DNA from: Antitrichia curtipendula
Lineage: Eukaryota > Streptophyta > Bryopsida > Hypnales > Leucodontaceae
DNA: 64,000 bases
NCBI GenBank assembly: GCA_951230915.1
Contig: OX579636.1
Coordinates: forward strand, 41,481,912-41,545,911
Direction of reading: 5' to 3'
Part shown: piece after piece, positions 22,651-36,309 of the stretch
How positions within the stretch are numbered: the stretch's first letter is position 1
Layout: the number at the start of each line of letters is the position of its first letter
The notes under the pieces: model-generated
The model's input: only the letters and a program-made list of their open reading frames with translations
Databases searched by the model: none
What the model was told of the DNA's origin: nothing
Made by a program: the position numbers and the translations under genes

Positions 22651-23029
22651 CGTTCTAATGAGGCAGACAAAGGTGGAAGGTTCCTAGCAGCAGCAGATAC
22701 AATATATGACAAGGGCAAGGCACTAGAATTCCCCGACCTCCCTAGCAGCCCTAGTGAAGGACAACAAAGACTGCCACTAAGGGAGAGGGGTGGCTCTACA
22801 AATTGCAGCCACAATTTCATAGACAGCAAAAGAAGGCAAGGCAAGTGCAACCCCCAAAGGAGCATGCAGCACGAGGGCCGCAGATTAGGAAGTAGGGGCG
22901 CCATAGGAGCACATGCATGCTTCCAACATCGCCCATCACAATTTCAACACCAAATTCGGTGAAGGTATGGGTCCCAGTCAAACTCTAGACCTGTTGAACT
23001 CTTCAGAACCTGTACAGAGAATTTCGAAT

Positions 23030-25010
23030 GTGAAGCGGAAGAAAAATGACAACTAGACAAATGAGGATTTAAAATCCGCCATAGCTAATTTTGATGAGGG
23101 CATGTCCATTAGAGGAGCTGCTGGAGAGAACGGAATACCTACTACCACTTTAAGAGGTCATATTTTTGGAACCACTATGCAAAGGAGGAGAAAAATGGGT
23201 GTTCTTACAGATGAAGAGGAATCACAATTAGTAGAGTACTTACTGAAAATGCAGAGCCTTGGTTTTCCTTTGACAATAGGCTAGTTGAGAGAAAAGGTAG
23301 GAATTCTCACTCAATCTAAAGTGACTCCTTTCAAAAATGGTGTCCTTGGTCCTAGATGGGTTAAGTGCTTCAAGAGAAGATACACATGATTAGTAATAAG
23401 AAAAGTCCAAGCCCTAAAACAAAAATGAGAAAGAAATTTATGTCTTGAAATAGTAGCATACTTCTACAGAAATCTACAAATGCTTTATGATAGTCACACT
23501 TATTAGTCCCATCAAATTTGGAATTGTGATGAGAGTGGCGCCCAAGCAAGAAAGGATGGTGGAGGCTATGTTATTGCACAAAGAGATTGCAAAAACGTAC
23601 ACATGGTGACTCTAGATCAAAGAGAGTGGATTACAGTTCTGGCTTGCATTAATGCCAAAGGTGAAACAATCCCTCACTTTTACATTTTCAAGGAGAAGAA
23701 GAAAACAAGAAATTACCTCAAGAAAACAAGTCAACAAGGGGCTGCACTAGCAATGTAGCCTAAGGTGTAGATGACAAATGTTTTGTTTAAAGCTTGGATG
23801 CATCACTTTTTCTTTGTTCTGGAGGAATCATATGATTTGTCTCCTACAAAGAGACACTTATTAATATTAGATGGGCATAAATCCCACGTCACTTTGGAGG
23901 TTATAAAATTAGCTATGAGCAAGGGTTTAGACCTGCTTACTTTTCCATCTCACACATCACATGCTCTATAGCCCTTGGACGTTACTTGTTCTAAGCCATT
24001 CAAGCTTGCATTTAGGGCATATAGGGATAAATAGAGTAATAGACAGTAGGTCACAAAGGACAGATGCCTGAAAAAGAAGACTTAGCCCAATGGGTAGCAC
24101 ATGGACTGAAAAGAGCTTTATCTGTTGACAATATTACTAAAGGATTCAAGGTTATTGAAATATATCCAATAGACCCTAATGCCATGAACTCTAAAATGGG
24201 TTCCAGTTAGGTTTATGTTCAAATGGGAGGACAAACCAATGATGCAGACACTACAGACAGTCTTTCTGCATTCGAATCGAAATGTCAACTTGACAAATGG
24301 GAAGTTCAAGAAATTTATGATGAGATTTCACTTGACCTTCATGAATGTACTCAGTATTATGTGGATATCGATTCAGATGATACAACAGATGGTGCAGCAG
24401 AGGTAGGAGCTACAAATATGTTAGAAGATGAGAAGAGAGAATACATGGGATGCAACAAAAAAGTGAAGGTTTGGGAGTGCCTGAAGATGGTGAAGTAGGG
24501 AGAATAGGCGGACATAAATCAGACAGAATTCATAGACATTTCCAAGGTAACAGTTTCTGTGATTTGCTGCAACTACCGTGTGTAGAAATACCCCACCTGC
24601 CTAGAAACACAGTAGAATCCCAAGTGGATTATCAGAATTCTATACTTCTAATCCAAGAGCAACATGTGAAATACCTGGAAGAAATGGCGGAGAAGAAAGA
24701 GGCAGCTATTGCAAAAAAAAAATAGCAGTTAAAAAAAGAAGCAACTAAAGAGCAAAAAAATGTGGAAAAACAAGAGAGGTTGAAGGCAAAAATGGCAAGG
24801 GCAAATCTTGCAAAGTCTAATAAGAGGCATAGGGAACAATGGAGTCTGAAAAACGTCAAAGCACAAGGGAAAAAGCTCCATGCTGCTATAAGAGCCAATG
24901 TTTCCATCATTGGCTACAAGGCCCCATATTGTGGCACTATCCCTATATCTGCAAATAGAACCAGCATTTGGCAATAGAAAAGAGGAGAGTGAAGAAAAGG
25001 AGAGAGGATC
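23030..25010 (+). pseudogene. Decayed pogo/Tigger-type transposase (psq HTH plus DDE_1)
   Basis: In order: a pipsqueak-like helix-turn-helix (TNEDLKSAIANFDEGMS, then GIPTTTLRGH), a CENP-B-like second DNA-binding part (LTDEEESQLVEYLLKM), a DDE_1 core with NCDESGAQA (first Asp), LLILDGHKSHV (second Asp) and PSHTSHAL-stop-PLD (third Asp), then a coiled Lys/Glu-rich C-terminus (LEEMAEKKEAAIAKKK, then YKAPYCGTIP). The frame shifts near 24.05 and 24.45 kb. In-frame stops include TAG at 23054, 23282, 23756, 23768 and 23969, at positions where the family has Trp or Gln. I found no convincing terminal inverted repeats. Confidence 0.8.
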
Positions 25011-26472
25011 CTAGAAGTGTACCTGCTCTACAAGAAGTGTGGCCACAGTTGAAGGGTGGCAGTTCTAGTTAGGGATAGTTCCAACAATGTAACTCATTTT
25101 TTCCCACTTACATGCCTTCCAGAATGCAGCCAATGCTAAGATTGATGGCAGCAAGCGTGCAGTCGCTTTCTACAGGTCCCCGCAATACCAATGAATTCAA
25201 GAAAATCGAAATGAAGGTAAGCAACGTTACCTATGTAGAGGCAGTGGACAAGTTCGGAGACAGGGTCACGACGAACAACACATGTACAAGAAGAAAGCTA
25301 GTCAAGAAGGTAGAGTGGAACTAGTAGTTGCAATGTTCATTTCAGAATTGAAGTACCAACTGAAGATCAATTGTAGATACTATGAGAAGAAGACTTATGA
25401 TGATCAGAAGAAATGTGGGGGCGGGCTAGGTACCTAGCTTACAAGGATATTGATATTGAGGTCCACTACAAAGACAAAAATTTTGTTTACTTTATGTTAA
25501 GATATATTTTGTTTATTTTATGTTAAATATTAATATTAAGGTCCACCACAAACTCTGATTCTATACTATTTGTAGATAGTCAAATAAGGATTCCGAGGAC
25601 TAAGAGGTACTCACCATTGGCAGTGTAAATAAATCTCTAATCTGCTTGCGTGAATGTATCTCCCTGGAAATGATTGTACAAACCATCTAAATCAGAATCT
25701 TCTATCACTATAGATGGTCGTCTCGAAAATGCTTCTGCTCACAACTTGAACAAAACTCAAGTAAGTCGCTTGTTACCAAATTTGTATACTAACACTCAAA
25801 GAACACATAAAGATGAACAACATTTCACATTTTCTGAACATTCCTTCTGTCTAAAACAAGTGACAGTAAATAGACAGAAACAAAAATCTGGAGTTCAAGT
25901 ATTAAGAGGAAATTTTCGTCGATTTAGAACATACCTCTTTCAGTGGTGATCAGTTTCCAATGCCTCCAGTGCCCCTTTAGATGGTTTGTAAGTACTTTCC
26001 AGAACAATTGATATCAAACCTGCACATTCTGAAGTATTAGCCAGAAATAAGCTTACATTCCTAATAAATCGGCTATATTGACCACATGCAAAGAATCTGC
26101 GATTAGATAGATTATTTCAGCAAGGAAGATTCGTATTTGAAGCATTGCCTAGAAGAGGCATCACTGAAAAAATCCAAAAATCCAAACATACAGCTTACTC
26201 TTTCTTGCTGCTCATAATTCAGTGATAGAAAGTGTGTAAACTATGAAGATTCAAGACCTGAAATATGTATCTCAATGAAAGTGGTCCTTCCAGAGATCTG
26301 CATTTGAGAAAAGCACATTTCGTACATCTTACAACCTATACGTCATTCTTCATATACCTAAATGCAGATATCCATTTTTCAGTATCCTCAGCTGTAGTGC
26401 AAGCAAACTACTCGTAATTCCAACAAACAGGGTTGTAAAGGTGTTATGAACATCATTTTTAGTACCTAGTGT
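25011..26472. other. Gene-less stretch
   Basis: No recognised gene. The frame at 25674-25949 (91 codons) has no known motif. May contain the 3' end of the decayed transposon. Confidence 0.4.
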
Positions 26473-26476
26473 TTAA

Positions 26477-27290
26477 CCCCTAACTGCCTGGGCGACCATA
26501 TATGGTCGACCTGAAATTTCAGGCTCATTTTGCAGTGGGCAGTTAAAAACGTTTGACCGTTTTAAAATTTTTTACGGGCAGTTTTGAGGGTTAAGTATTG
26601 AAAACTTTCAATTGTCACTGAAAAAGGTTAATATTTGATTTTCTAGAGGTCCTCAACTACATATATGTACCATTAGTGAAGAGTAAAGCTTGCCAATTTT
26701 ACTTCATTTCTCGGTTTTGAACAAAGCTCATCAATTTCACTTGATTTGAGATCTAAAAAATTGTACATATTCATTTGCTTTGAAAATGGTCCCAATGGAA
26801 AGAGTAAAGTGTTTTCTTGATTTTCACCGTTTGAAAATTTAAACATGCAAGTGTTGATTTGGAGTTTTTTGCAATTTCCACTTATCAAACAAAATTGCAT
26901 TCCAACAATTACAAGGTCGACTGTATAATGAGTTTGATAGCTTTTCATGTGAAATTAAGTTTTTTGAAAGTGCATTTTAGTGTACTAACACTATTTGTAG
27001 TTGTTCATGTCACCTCCCATCCCAAAAAACTTTTATATGCAAATTTCAGCAACATAGTGGGGAGGGACAGTACACTAAAAATAGAATGCATACTTTTCTT
27101 TTGTTATAATCTCACAACTCCTTTTGAATTTTATACTCAAAATTGGTATATACACTAACTAGCAAGCTCTAGAAACATCTATGCGGTCAGATTTCGAAAA
27201 AAATAAATTTTGCTTCATGGGGGATAACTACTCTCCTATGCTCTTTTTTCATAGGAAAAACACCCTTGGAAAGGCTTAGGCACTTAGGGG
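26477..27290. mobile_element. TTAA-flanked element T5
   Basis: TTAA at 26473-26476 and 27291-27294. The ends are CCCCTAACTGCCTGGGC and, inward from the right, CCCCTAAGTGCCTAAGCC. A 16-bp perfect palindrome (CGACCATATATGGTCG) lies at 26493-26508. An internal TTAA end (ggcagttttgaggg, then TTAA at 26591) may mark a smaller 114-bp derivative. Different subfamily from T1-T3. Non-coding. Confidence 0.7.
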
Positions 27291-27294
27291 TTAA

Positions 27295-29900
27295 AACCTC
27301 CAAGAACCCCAAACAGAATGCACCCTTTTGAAAATTTTACATACCTCTCTTTGCTTGCTATCATCCAATCTGCCGAAAATCCTCATAACATAGAGTCTGA
27401 ATATCCACTACAATCATTATAATCGTATTTGCAATACGCAATACGAACTCAACGTTAATTAACTGAGGCAATTTGGCCTCCATGGGGTTTTACTTTAATA
27501 GGAGACCTAAAAACCACAAAAAGTTATTTTAGACAAATACTTGAATATCAGATCAACTCTACCAGACAAGAACTTCTAACCCGAATTAAAAATAATTACC
27601 ACAATAAAAACTCTTTCTTTAAATTTTTAAAACAAGACACCAGTACAAGAGACTTCGATCCTTAGTAGCTGCAAAAACAGGACTTACCAGGCAAGATAAA
27701 AGCTCATAATGTAAAATTTAGTACACTAGAAAAGTGTTTGGCACCATCAAAAGCATTAATGACCACAACAACAATTTTGTAAATACAGACGACTCAAGAG
27801 AAGTTCTTTTAAATATCATTCGGATGATTTTACATTAAAGATTTATGAGTAAGTGATACACTCTTAGGAGAAGCTAACTAAAAGTGATTTCACCTTGCAG
27901 TAAACTACGGTGGTAAGACTTGATTCAAGTTGCAATCTGAGCTTGGTCATGCGACATTTGTTCTGCGTGTCTAGTACAATTCTGCTTAGATGAATAGGTC
28001 GAAATGTTGGACGATATCTAAAGGTCAGGTCAAGAGTGATACAATTGCCAAGAAAAATCTCACGTTTGCAGACAATTACAATTGTCTATAATTCTTCAAG
28101 CATACAACAAAATATCAATCTGATTGGAAATATAAGGTAATTAAGATCATCAAACAAAAAAGTAATTGATTGCACGTATTGATGATTGAATAAAAAATTG
28201 AATGTTACTATGTATATACTTGACGCTAGACAAGACTCAAAAAGCAATTGCACATGCGTAACGCCACTGGGATCCATGTTTAGGCCCTGTAGCACCACAT
28301 GACTATACTTCGCTTACTGTCACTTACCTGAAAGCAGACAAATATCCGTCAAAAAGCAAAAAAAGACTTTACTTGATTGCAAGGATTTAAGAAAACGTTT
28401 CAAAAGTATGGGACCCGTAAATCCCAATATGACATTAATGAACTGCAAAACAAATACTCCTGTGTGCGAAAATCAAGTCAACGTGCCAATAGAAACGTGT
28501 TAGCTCAATCAATGCAAAAGCAACAAACAAAAGGACATATAAGCATCATAAAGTCCAGGGATCCATACAAAGAAAGTCACTACAAATAGATTACTTGACA
28601 AATTCAAGTTCTCTACACAACAAGTTTCTTAAAATTGGACTATGAATTGAGGACCTTAAAGACTCAGAGGAAAACAAACTTTCGACCATAGGCAAAGAAA
28701 ATAGCCCAGAGAAATATTGGTCATTTCTATAAGTCTGTATTCCTGCTCCCAACATCTCTACAGTCAGCCACAGTATAATTGAGGTGCCAGTTCTGAGGGT
28801 ACAACCAACAGGTCTGTTGGCTCAAGCTGTCTTTGAACGCCTGTTTGCAAGAGTGGATTGATCCACGAGAATGTTAAAGAACTCTTCCAGGAATGCCTAC
28901 TTCTCAACTTTTGCAATACGTAGGAGAGTAATAACGACCATCAAAATTGGATACGAAGATGTAATCTAATTTAAAGACATTTTTGAACAAGCTAAAACTA
29001 TAGAGAGTATGGACAGTTAAAAGCCAATGAACAGTCATTTACAGAAATTATTGAAAGAAGATAAACACAAATCCCTGTTTCAATTGCTTAAAAATTATAT
29101 AGATAGGAGAGAACATGTTGATATACTGTGCACTAACCTCATCCGCCTCAGATCAAGACACAAGAAGAACAGGTAATTGTTCCCGAGACTCCTCCACCTT
29201 TGCTTCGCGAGATTTATTCAGATTGGAATCTCTGACAAACACATAAAGCAAAAAAAAGACTTGCATGTCAATTGAAAATTCAAGAAATTTCTTTAAGAAA
29301 TTAGAATGCGAAAACGTCAGTACTTCTGAGAGGCTATGGTTGTCGATTGGCCAAATTCTCAGTATTGTACAACACTGAGAATTTGTGTAGTCTAAGTTCA
29401 CCATAATCTAAAACAATCCAAGTACAAGTTAATCCCTACCAATTGTTGGAAACGAGTTGGGCATGTATCCGCAGCATGTTTTCAGACTCTGCAAGCAACA
29501 ATCCCTGATGTTTAGGTACAATTAGAAGGTTCAAAGAGGTTTAACGTAATACAAGCTTACTAATGGCATCAATCTTCTTGCTTGGTAACTCTGTGTTCAC
29601 GGAGATCATCTCTAATTCCCAGATCGCGATTCTCGGTTGACAGTTTGGCGAAAAGGAAAAATCTGCAGCACTGATACGTTCATAAGGGAAACAAGAATAA
29701 TCTTCCTATGGTGGTGCAGTGATAACGTTAAGGAACGTAGCAGGTTAAGTATTATTTGCCTTACTAGTGTGCTGATTGTCAGGTGGCACATCTGATTCAC
29801 TTCTCTGCGGGCTAAGAAACTGCAAGCTTCAAATATCAACGGCTTTTTAGATTCGTTTGTCTAGTTTGTGGACCCGAATCTATTGCAAAAATTCCATTCC
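27295..29900. other. Gene-less stretch
   Basis: Only short frames with no recognisable domain, on both strands. Probably old, decayed DNA. Confidence 0.4.
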
Positions 29901-29904
29901 AAGG

Positions 29905-30212
29905 TCAAATACTAGACTCTGAATCTAGTGTGGAATCCTTTCCAAGAACTTTCCACACTGGTCTTGAGGACATTTCTCCTGCAGCAAGTGGATAAGGAGT
30001 ACTTATTGGTTCGAGTTTTTGATTGTGATTTGGATGAAGATACATTAGGCTACGGCGTCATCCCATTGGAAAAGTTTGTGGCCACCTTCAAACGGGCTAT
30101 GACAGACATTGCACATTTCCAGATCAACCTTTTTCATTATGGCATGCTAGCTGGCATCTTAGAAGAGGGCATGCAACTTACTTGGGAGAAAAACGTGATC
30201 AAGAAGCCCTAA
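29905..30212 (+). pseudogene. C2-domain fragment
   Basis: A frame encoding WNPFQELSTLVLRTFLLQQ, then EYLLVRVFDCDLDEDTLGYG, then VIPLEKF. The order WNP, then L-V-R-V-F-D-D then LG, then IPL is that of the second half of a C2 Ca2+/lipid-binding domain, as in plant synaptotagmins. About half a domain is present, with no partner exons found nearby, so it is a gene fragment or a lone exon. I cannot tell which C2 family. Confidence 0.45.
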
Positions 30213-33117
30213 TTCCAAATGCAATAGAATATGCATTTCCAAGCAAATTGAGGCCTTAAGTTCAAGAAAGTATAATCTTCAAATAAGCAATTGCGGCGCA
30301 CAGAATTCATTAAGATACTTAACTTTTGTGTCTATATCAGCACCCGTGGAGTAGACACTCTCTATACGGTTGCAATTTTGAGCCCTCAGCAATGATTCTA
30401 TTATGTTAGCCAACAATCAGGAACCATCAAAAATTCACATCGCCAAAGGCAAAATTGGAGAATGCCGGAGCCAAACTTTCGCTCTCATCTTTTATCACAA
30501 CAACACTAATCACAAATGACACTCTTGCTATGAATTAGTGAAATCTTTAGTAGCATTGTTGACCTAGAATAATCACAATGCTACCAATAAACCATCAGTA
30601 CAATCTATAGGATCGAGGGAATTCAATGAAGATTGTGACAAAGGACTTCGAAATCGTTCAACTACAATGTGACAATGGATTCAGTGCGCATGAAGGTAGA
30701 GAGCATCATTGATAGCAATTATCATTGATAGAAATCACTTGTACTTCATGTATTAAGGAGCATTCAAAAGCAAGCCATATAAACGAAGAGCATGCCTCTT
30801 GGTTTTCAAAATTGCAAAACAATCAAAAGAAACTTTGACACCCATGGACTCCTGCAGTTTTGACAGATTCTGCACAACCTTTTCATCACTGGCCAACAAC
30901 CCTAAACTCTCAAAGCAATAGAAAAAAAAATGTACATACTTGCGCTTTAAAATGAACAATCCAAAGGAGTTGTTATCCAACAAGTGACAAGTTTCCAGAT
31001 GTTCGTCAACTTCTTTACAACTCCTTCCAGCAAGATTCACACCCATGTGTCTAATCTATATACACACAAAAAAAGAATGAGCTTCGAAATTGACATACAC
31101 GTCTGAAGTTAAGAAGACGAATCTACAAAGAATCACAGTTTCAAGGTTTCTAAGGTTCTGCCACGGAAGCACCCAAAAATCGCAGCAGTACTACCTCAAA
31201 TTGCAAAAAAGCAACAAGGAAGCATAGATGGAAGGTGAAACACCCACTTGGTTAGACGCTACAAGAGAGTGAAAATGGAGACAATCAAGCAACTCCACAG
31301 TCCAGTCGCAGAAGGACCTCCCAAACCCTTGCCTTGCGATCAAATTCACTGCACATTCTACAGTAAGCTCAAGATGCCACACCGAGTCAAAGGGATCCAG
31401 TTAGCATTCTGGCTTAGTTCTATAAGCGTTTATTGGAAAGAATTTTGTTCTTCCCCAAGGTTGATTCCTTAACCCTTAAAAGATGTTGGTTATTTATATA
31501 GCAGAGCATTCCGAGAATTATTTAGAAAAGCCGCCTTATACATAATGCGTACGTTACATGGTAAAAGAACGGAACCAATCCTGTGCGTGAGCTATAGGAA
31601 CAAGAGGTAGACTAAAACGCAAGAGAAACGACATATCTAGCGGCAACAACTAACTGAAGTACAGAATGGCTTTGAAGTGCACAGCGTATTTCGTCCTCAA
31701 CGAGTCAAAAGAAGTTGCACACAACACACAAAGCAAGTCCTCGGTAAAGGAACAAATCACGTTCAAGCCACATTCCAAAATGTCTAAATCCTTAGTCCTA
31801 GTAACCTCTAAACCTAAACCAAGACCAATACAAAAAAAATTCGTACATCAGTCTTTGAGTGCCTAATCTATTGTCAGCGGCCAACTTCCTCCACCATCAA
31901 ATGAGTCCCCACTAAGCCGCTTCTCATAGGCAACTGATAACATAGGAGGAAACAAGTCATCCGCCAGAACTTCAGCCTATACAGAACAAATACAAATCAA
32001 AACATCAACCTTTAGCATGCACTGGAATGACATGAACAAAGCAAGTGATGATTGAGATCATACCTTTTGTCCACCCAAAGGTGCACTGAAAATGCGAGGA
32101 ATGACATGCAATAGCACTACTTTGCCGATGCTCTGCCTCTTGTAGGCTATCAATGCTCCACCTCTTGTGCACCATTGATGCTCTTTGTGATGCACGCCCT
32201 TGTCGATTGCTTTGATTGGAGGTCACCATTGTTGTAAGTCGTGTAGGCAAGCGCTGGTGGATAGAGACAGAGGATTGGTACTGAATGCAAGCACAAGAAG
32301 AGCCGGCGCTGCAGTTCTTGTAAGGAGAAGGTCCGTTGCCATCAATGAACGTTGGCAATGCAGGTGAAGAAGAAGGCATCGTGGGAGGAGCGCTGGACGC
32401 GGCAACGGAGCTACTACGCAGCAACGGCTCATTATTTTGAATTCGAATTTGGTCCAGTGCAACCTATCAAGGGAGGGACACTTTTGGATCCTCTTCTATG
32501 TCATTTTCTTAATGCAGCAAGCCGATTTCTTTGTTGTAGTGGCACGGGTTTTTAATGGAAGTACTCTATTTTGGTAGACTCATTGTGCGTAATTAGTGAC
32601 TTGTGAGATTTTGTACAGAGGGCGCTTCTCAATTCAAGTGCTCCATTTTTGTTATAAAGGGAACACCTTCAGGTTTGTATTGCTTAATTTCTAATTTATT
32701 AGAGGTCATGCATTGGAGACTGCCATGAGCATCCCAAGCTTCTCATGCATCATTTTTTGCACTGACTCTCTCTGTTCACAGCAGTATTTGCATTCATATC
32801 TGATGTTGTCTGGGAGCCAATATAGGGACCTACGCTTCTGACACTTGCAAAATGCGTAAGTAATTAAGTATAGATCAAAAAATTATTCTAAAAATTGCCT
32901 TGAAAGTGTTCTCCATTTCCATTTGTCAGAAAAATATTATTATCATATTTCCTTCATCACATTCTTGTACAGACCTGTTTTTACCCTTAGATGATTCATT
33001 TCTAAGTTTGTTACCTTAGTAATACAGAATTAGGCTTTTGAAGGCCGACTTCCTTGAAAACATTAATTAAAGCTAGAAGCACCCAAACCCGCCACTTTTG
33101 CTGCCCCTGCTAAGTAC
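30213..33117. other. Gene-poor stretch with a few uncertain minus-strand frames
   Basis: Minus-strand frames at 30753-31046 (includes YVHFFFYCFESLGLL), 31191-31382 and 32005-32424 (Ser-rich N-terminus) might be exons of one unrecognised gene. Splice sites are not convincing and I name no function. A single half-end of TTAA type (ttaacccttaaaag, near 31470) has no partner. Confidence 0.3.
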
Positions 33118-34342
33118 GTGGTCCAAATGAAATTTATTTTTTGTCTAAGAATGTTAGCTTGCTCAAGTGGAAACCAATGTAAGTTGTCTTGTAATATTCT
33201 AATACTCCCACAATTAACTATAAATTTTCAAAGTTGAAAGCATAGGGTTCCTAATCACCCTTGAGGCCCAAAAAATGCTCAATTTTCATTGGTTGACTTT
33301 GAAAGCTCTTCAACTCTCATTGGTTGGTTTTGGAACCCTATGGTTGTTTTTGGTGAAGATAGGTGGCCATTCAAGGCCAAAATGTAGATGGCAGAATTAG
33401 AAAGGTGGTGTTTTTTTCTTGCTCCTACCTTATCTTTGGAAAGGTAGATTTGACCACATAGATGGTGTGTGATGAAAATCATGATTAGATATGGTATTTT
33501 GTTGACAAGAGTAGTGACTCTTCATTAATAGTGATACCATTTTTGTATAACCACAAACATATCATTACAACCATGTAAACTTCATTATTCAAGTAATTAC
33601 AAATAGTTAAATGATCTCCCATGCACAAAAAACTACATTATACAAATTTGTGAGGTGCAGTAAGGTCCTCAGGTTAGAATCCAAAATAGTGCAAGTTAGT
33701 GTTACAATGCAAAAGCATCCTACTTGAATGAACTCCTATAGAACCCTATCCTATGCTACACACCAATAAAGAAAATGAGAAGAAGAGAAACTACACTATT
33801 AATGAAACTTAGTGGCAACCCCAAAAATTGATTTGGACTAAACGCTACAAGTTTTTACTTTTGATGAAAATTTGTAACAAGAGCACAAATATCTATACTA
33901 TTCAAACGGAGGGAATATTGTTAGGAAAAAACATTCATCAAGAAGAAAAACTCATAGCATTTCTAAAAACTTATAGCATTTATAAATAAATCAGTCACTA
34001 GTGTCGTAAATTTCAGTGTCGTGAATTTCATTACCACTGTAGTGCTGAGAACAGTGCCAAGTGCCAATGTATGATATTCAGATTCCGGAACATGCATCTG
34101 AAGTTGCAAAAGTATACCGCCAAATGATTCCAACTATACGTGGGAGACAAAAAAAAGAAACGTGGCTGACGTACCCACCCTGCCCCTTTCGCCCTTCGCC
34201 CCCACCTTTGCATCGCCCCTCCCAAATGATGGACCACCTTGAACTCCAAGCCATCCAGACTCCGGAGTTCTGGACGCCCTTCCAGTCAAGCAACTGCCTT
34301 GACCAATACAAATCCACCACCACATTCACTGCCCCTCATTTC

Positions 34343-34349
34343 TATAAGA
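34343..34349 (+). promoter_or_regulatory. TATA box of S gene copy 5 (type A)
   Basis: tataaga in tctataagaac. An upstream ccaat box at about 34303 lies in the same arrangement as in copy 3. Confidence 0.6.
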
Positions 34350-34581
34350 ACAACCCAACTGACGGCCGGTAAACCCAATTCTGTCATTCTCCACCAGACT
34401 CTTCACCACATCACATCTCTTCTCTCGCAATTCAAGCGATCTGCTCAAACTTGAATCTGTTTTGTGATCTGAAGTTCACTCAACCAGGTAGTGTTTCTTG
34501 ATCATTCTCCAGAACCAGCGAGCTCTCTCTTTGTTTGTGGCGTGATTGCAGCTTGTAGGTGTTGTGGAGAGGCATATTGCA

Positions 34582-34779
34582 ATGGCAGCAGGACATCAAG
34601 GCAATGTTGCTGGGAGGGGGATGGTCTGTGCGCGGAGGGCCGCACCCAGGCGAGGTCAAGTAAAGGCTGCCATCGCTCGCAGCTTGCTGCACTCGCTTTC
34701 CTCTGTGGTGCTTGGGGCCCACTCCGCCATGTCTGGCCAGTCGCTTCGGCGCTCATTTTCGTGGAGCAACAGCAATTGA
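34582..34779 (+). CDS. Small Arg/Ser-rich protein, family S copy 5 (type A)
   Basis: 65 residues starting MAAGHQGNVAGRG, with the core RRGQVKAAIARSLLHS and a tail ending RRSFSWSNSN. Same length and start as copy 3, with about six residue differences. Frame intact. The 4.3-kb Tc1/mariner-type element inserted about 900 bases downstream of its stop, between it and PRISE copy 2. Confidence 0.7.
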   Translation: MAAGHQGNVAGRGMVCARRAAPRRGQVKAAIARSLLHSLSSVVLGAHSAMSGQSLRRSFSWSNSN

Positions 34780-35669
34780 GTGCCGGCGTGCTTTCTGCTC
34801 TGCGAAAAATGGCGATGATGTTGGCGTTGCTAGTGTCGAGTACTCACAAATGTAAATATCGCAACTCTGCTTCTTGAATGGCCTCCCGATTTGCCGAGCG
34901 CTCGGCTATGGCCGAATGTGCAACTCGAAGACCTTGGAAGCTGACTTTCGCCGGGAAAGCATCGCTTCGGTAGGGACCATCGAGATGTATAAGAGTTCCT
35001 GTTTGGAATCTCCAATCGAATGCTTGGACGTGGCTCTGTGGCGTGGTGTCGAATGAGCCTCGGGAAGTTAATGTTACTTGCATGCCATGGCTGCATTGTT
35101 GCCATAGAGAAAAGGAATCCGATTTCGGGACGCTTCAGTACGAAGCAGAGACTTGAGGAAGAATTATTTTGCGTATTAGAAAGACAGCAATCCAATGATA
35201 GAGCCTGGAGGCATCTGGAGGAGGCCTCTGGATGCACAAATGTTCCTGATCTGCACTGTGTGCGGTCAAATTTTTTGTCCCGTTGCAACCCTGATTGAAT
35301 GAGAATTTGATTTCTCTATTGACTACATTTTCGTCTTGTCTCCCCTGAATTTGTTGCATTCACTGTGGAATCCTGGTAGTGAATGAGTGCTGCTTTCATC
35401 AATTTGTTTGCTTGCCACTCAATTTTTAGCTGGACATGCTATTTTCCATTGCTTGGTGCGTTCTGTTTCGGCATGTTTGGGCTCGAATGTGTATGACATA
35501 TGCACCAATTATCAAAAGAGTTTGTACTAGTACCGTCACTATCTACTGTTTTTTGAAATTTTGGTCCCTCGTACTGTCAACCACCATTAAATAGGATGGT
35601 TTTGCAAACACTATCGATAATGGATGCTTATACCTTAGTTGTTTCTAATTTGTTCTCATTGTGTATCAC
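34780..35669 (+). other. Conserved downstream block of S gene copy 5
   Basis: Includes the shared downstream frame (35071-35298). Ends at the transposon target gtatcacta. Confidence 0.5.
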
Positions 35670-35761
35670 TACACTAATGATGATAAATAGTGTTATGTTA
35701 CTAATAGTGTTACTCAATTTCTTACCCCACCAACTCTAAATCTGAATTAATTGAGAATTAG

Positions 35762-36240
35762 AGTGCCTTCTCCCCCTCCGCCTCCACCTCCTAGCTGTCT
35801 CTCTCCACTCCGTCCGTGGCCTCCTCTCTCCCTCCGCCCTTGGCCCTCTTCTCTCCCTCCACCCCTGGCCCTCCTCTCTTCCTCTGCCCCTGGCCCTCCT
35901 TTCTCCCTCCGCCTGTCTGTTCCTCCTCTCTCTCTCCTCTCTCCTCCCTGTCCCTCCGTACCCTCTCCCTCCCAATCCCTCCGTATCCTCTCCCTCCCCG
36001 CCCCTCCGTACTCTCTCCCTCCTTGCCCCTCCGTGCTCTCTTTCTCCCTCCCTGCCCCTCCGTGCTCTCTTTCTCCCTCCCTGCCCCTCCTTGCTTTCTC
36101 CTCGTCTGCCCTCTATTTTCTCCCTGCCTGCCCTCGTATCCCCGCCTACCCAACTGCCCTCTTCGTGCCTACCTTCTTCGCGTCCTCACCTGCTGGCCTG
36201 CTTGCGGCTACTTGGCTCTTTCTACTCCAAGTCTATAAGC
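35762..36240 (+). repeat. Pyrimidine-rich tract with tandem 28-30-bp units
   Basis: About 480 bases, almost pure C/T on the plus strand. It includes three imperfect copies of a unit with ccctccctgcccctccgtgc near 36.0-36.1 kb. The Pro/Ser/Leu and Arg/Gly frames across it are artefacts. Such polypurine/polypyrimidine DNA can form triplex structures. Confidence 0.8.
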
Positions 36241-36309
36241 CAGGTGAATTTTTGTTGCTTTGAAACATATTTTTTTGAGTTTGATATTTCTTATCTTCTT
36301 CTACCTCAA

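Larger units (their letters stand above)
33118..35671. repeat. Segmental duplication, unit 2 (left part)
   Basis: Matches 5881-6384, 7168-7744 and 8021-9670 of unit 1 without T1 and without the 272-bp MITE, so it shows the empty sites of both. It carries the type-A S gene copy 5. Confidence 0.8.

Noticed and set aside
28377..28589. Basic 70-residue frame in 28 kb
   Set aside because: No homology recognised, no splice or promoter support. Within chance length for AT-rich DNA.
35672..35690. CACTA superfamily assignment for the 4.26-kb element from its CACTA start
   Set aside because: The empty sites show a 2-bp TA duplication, not 3 bp, and the transposase is DDE_1 type.
35736..36263. Pro/Ser-rich (170 residues) and Arg/Gly-rich (120 residues) frames
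   Set aside because: Translation of the polypyrimidine tract. Open in several frames on both strands.
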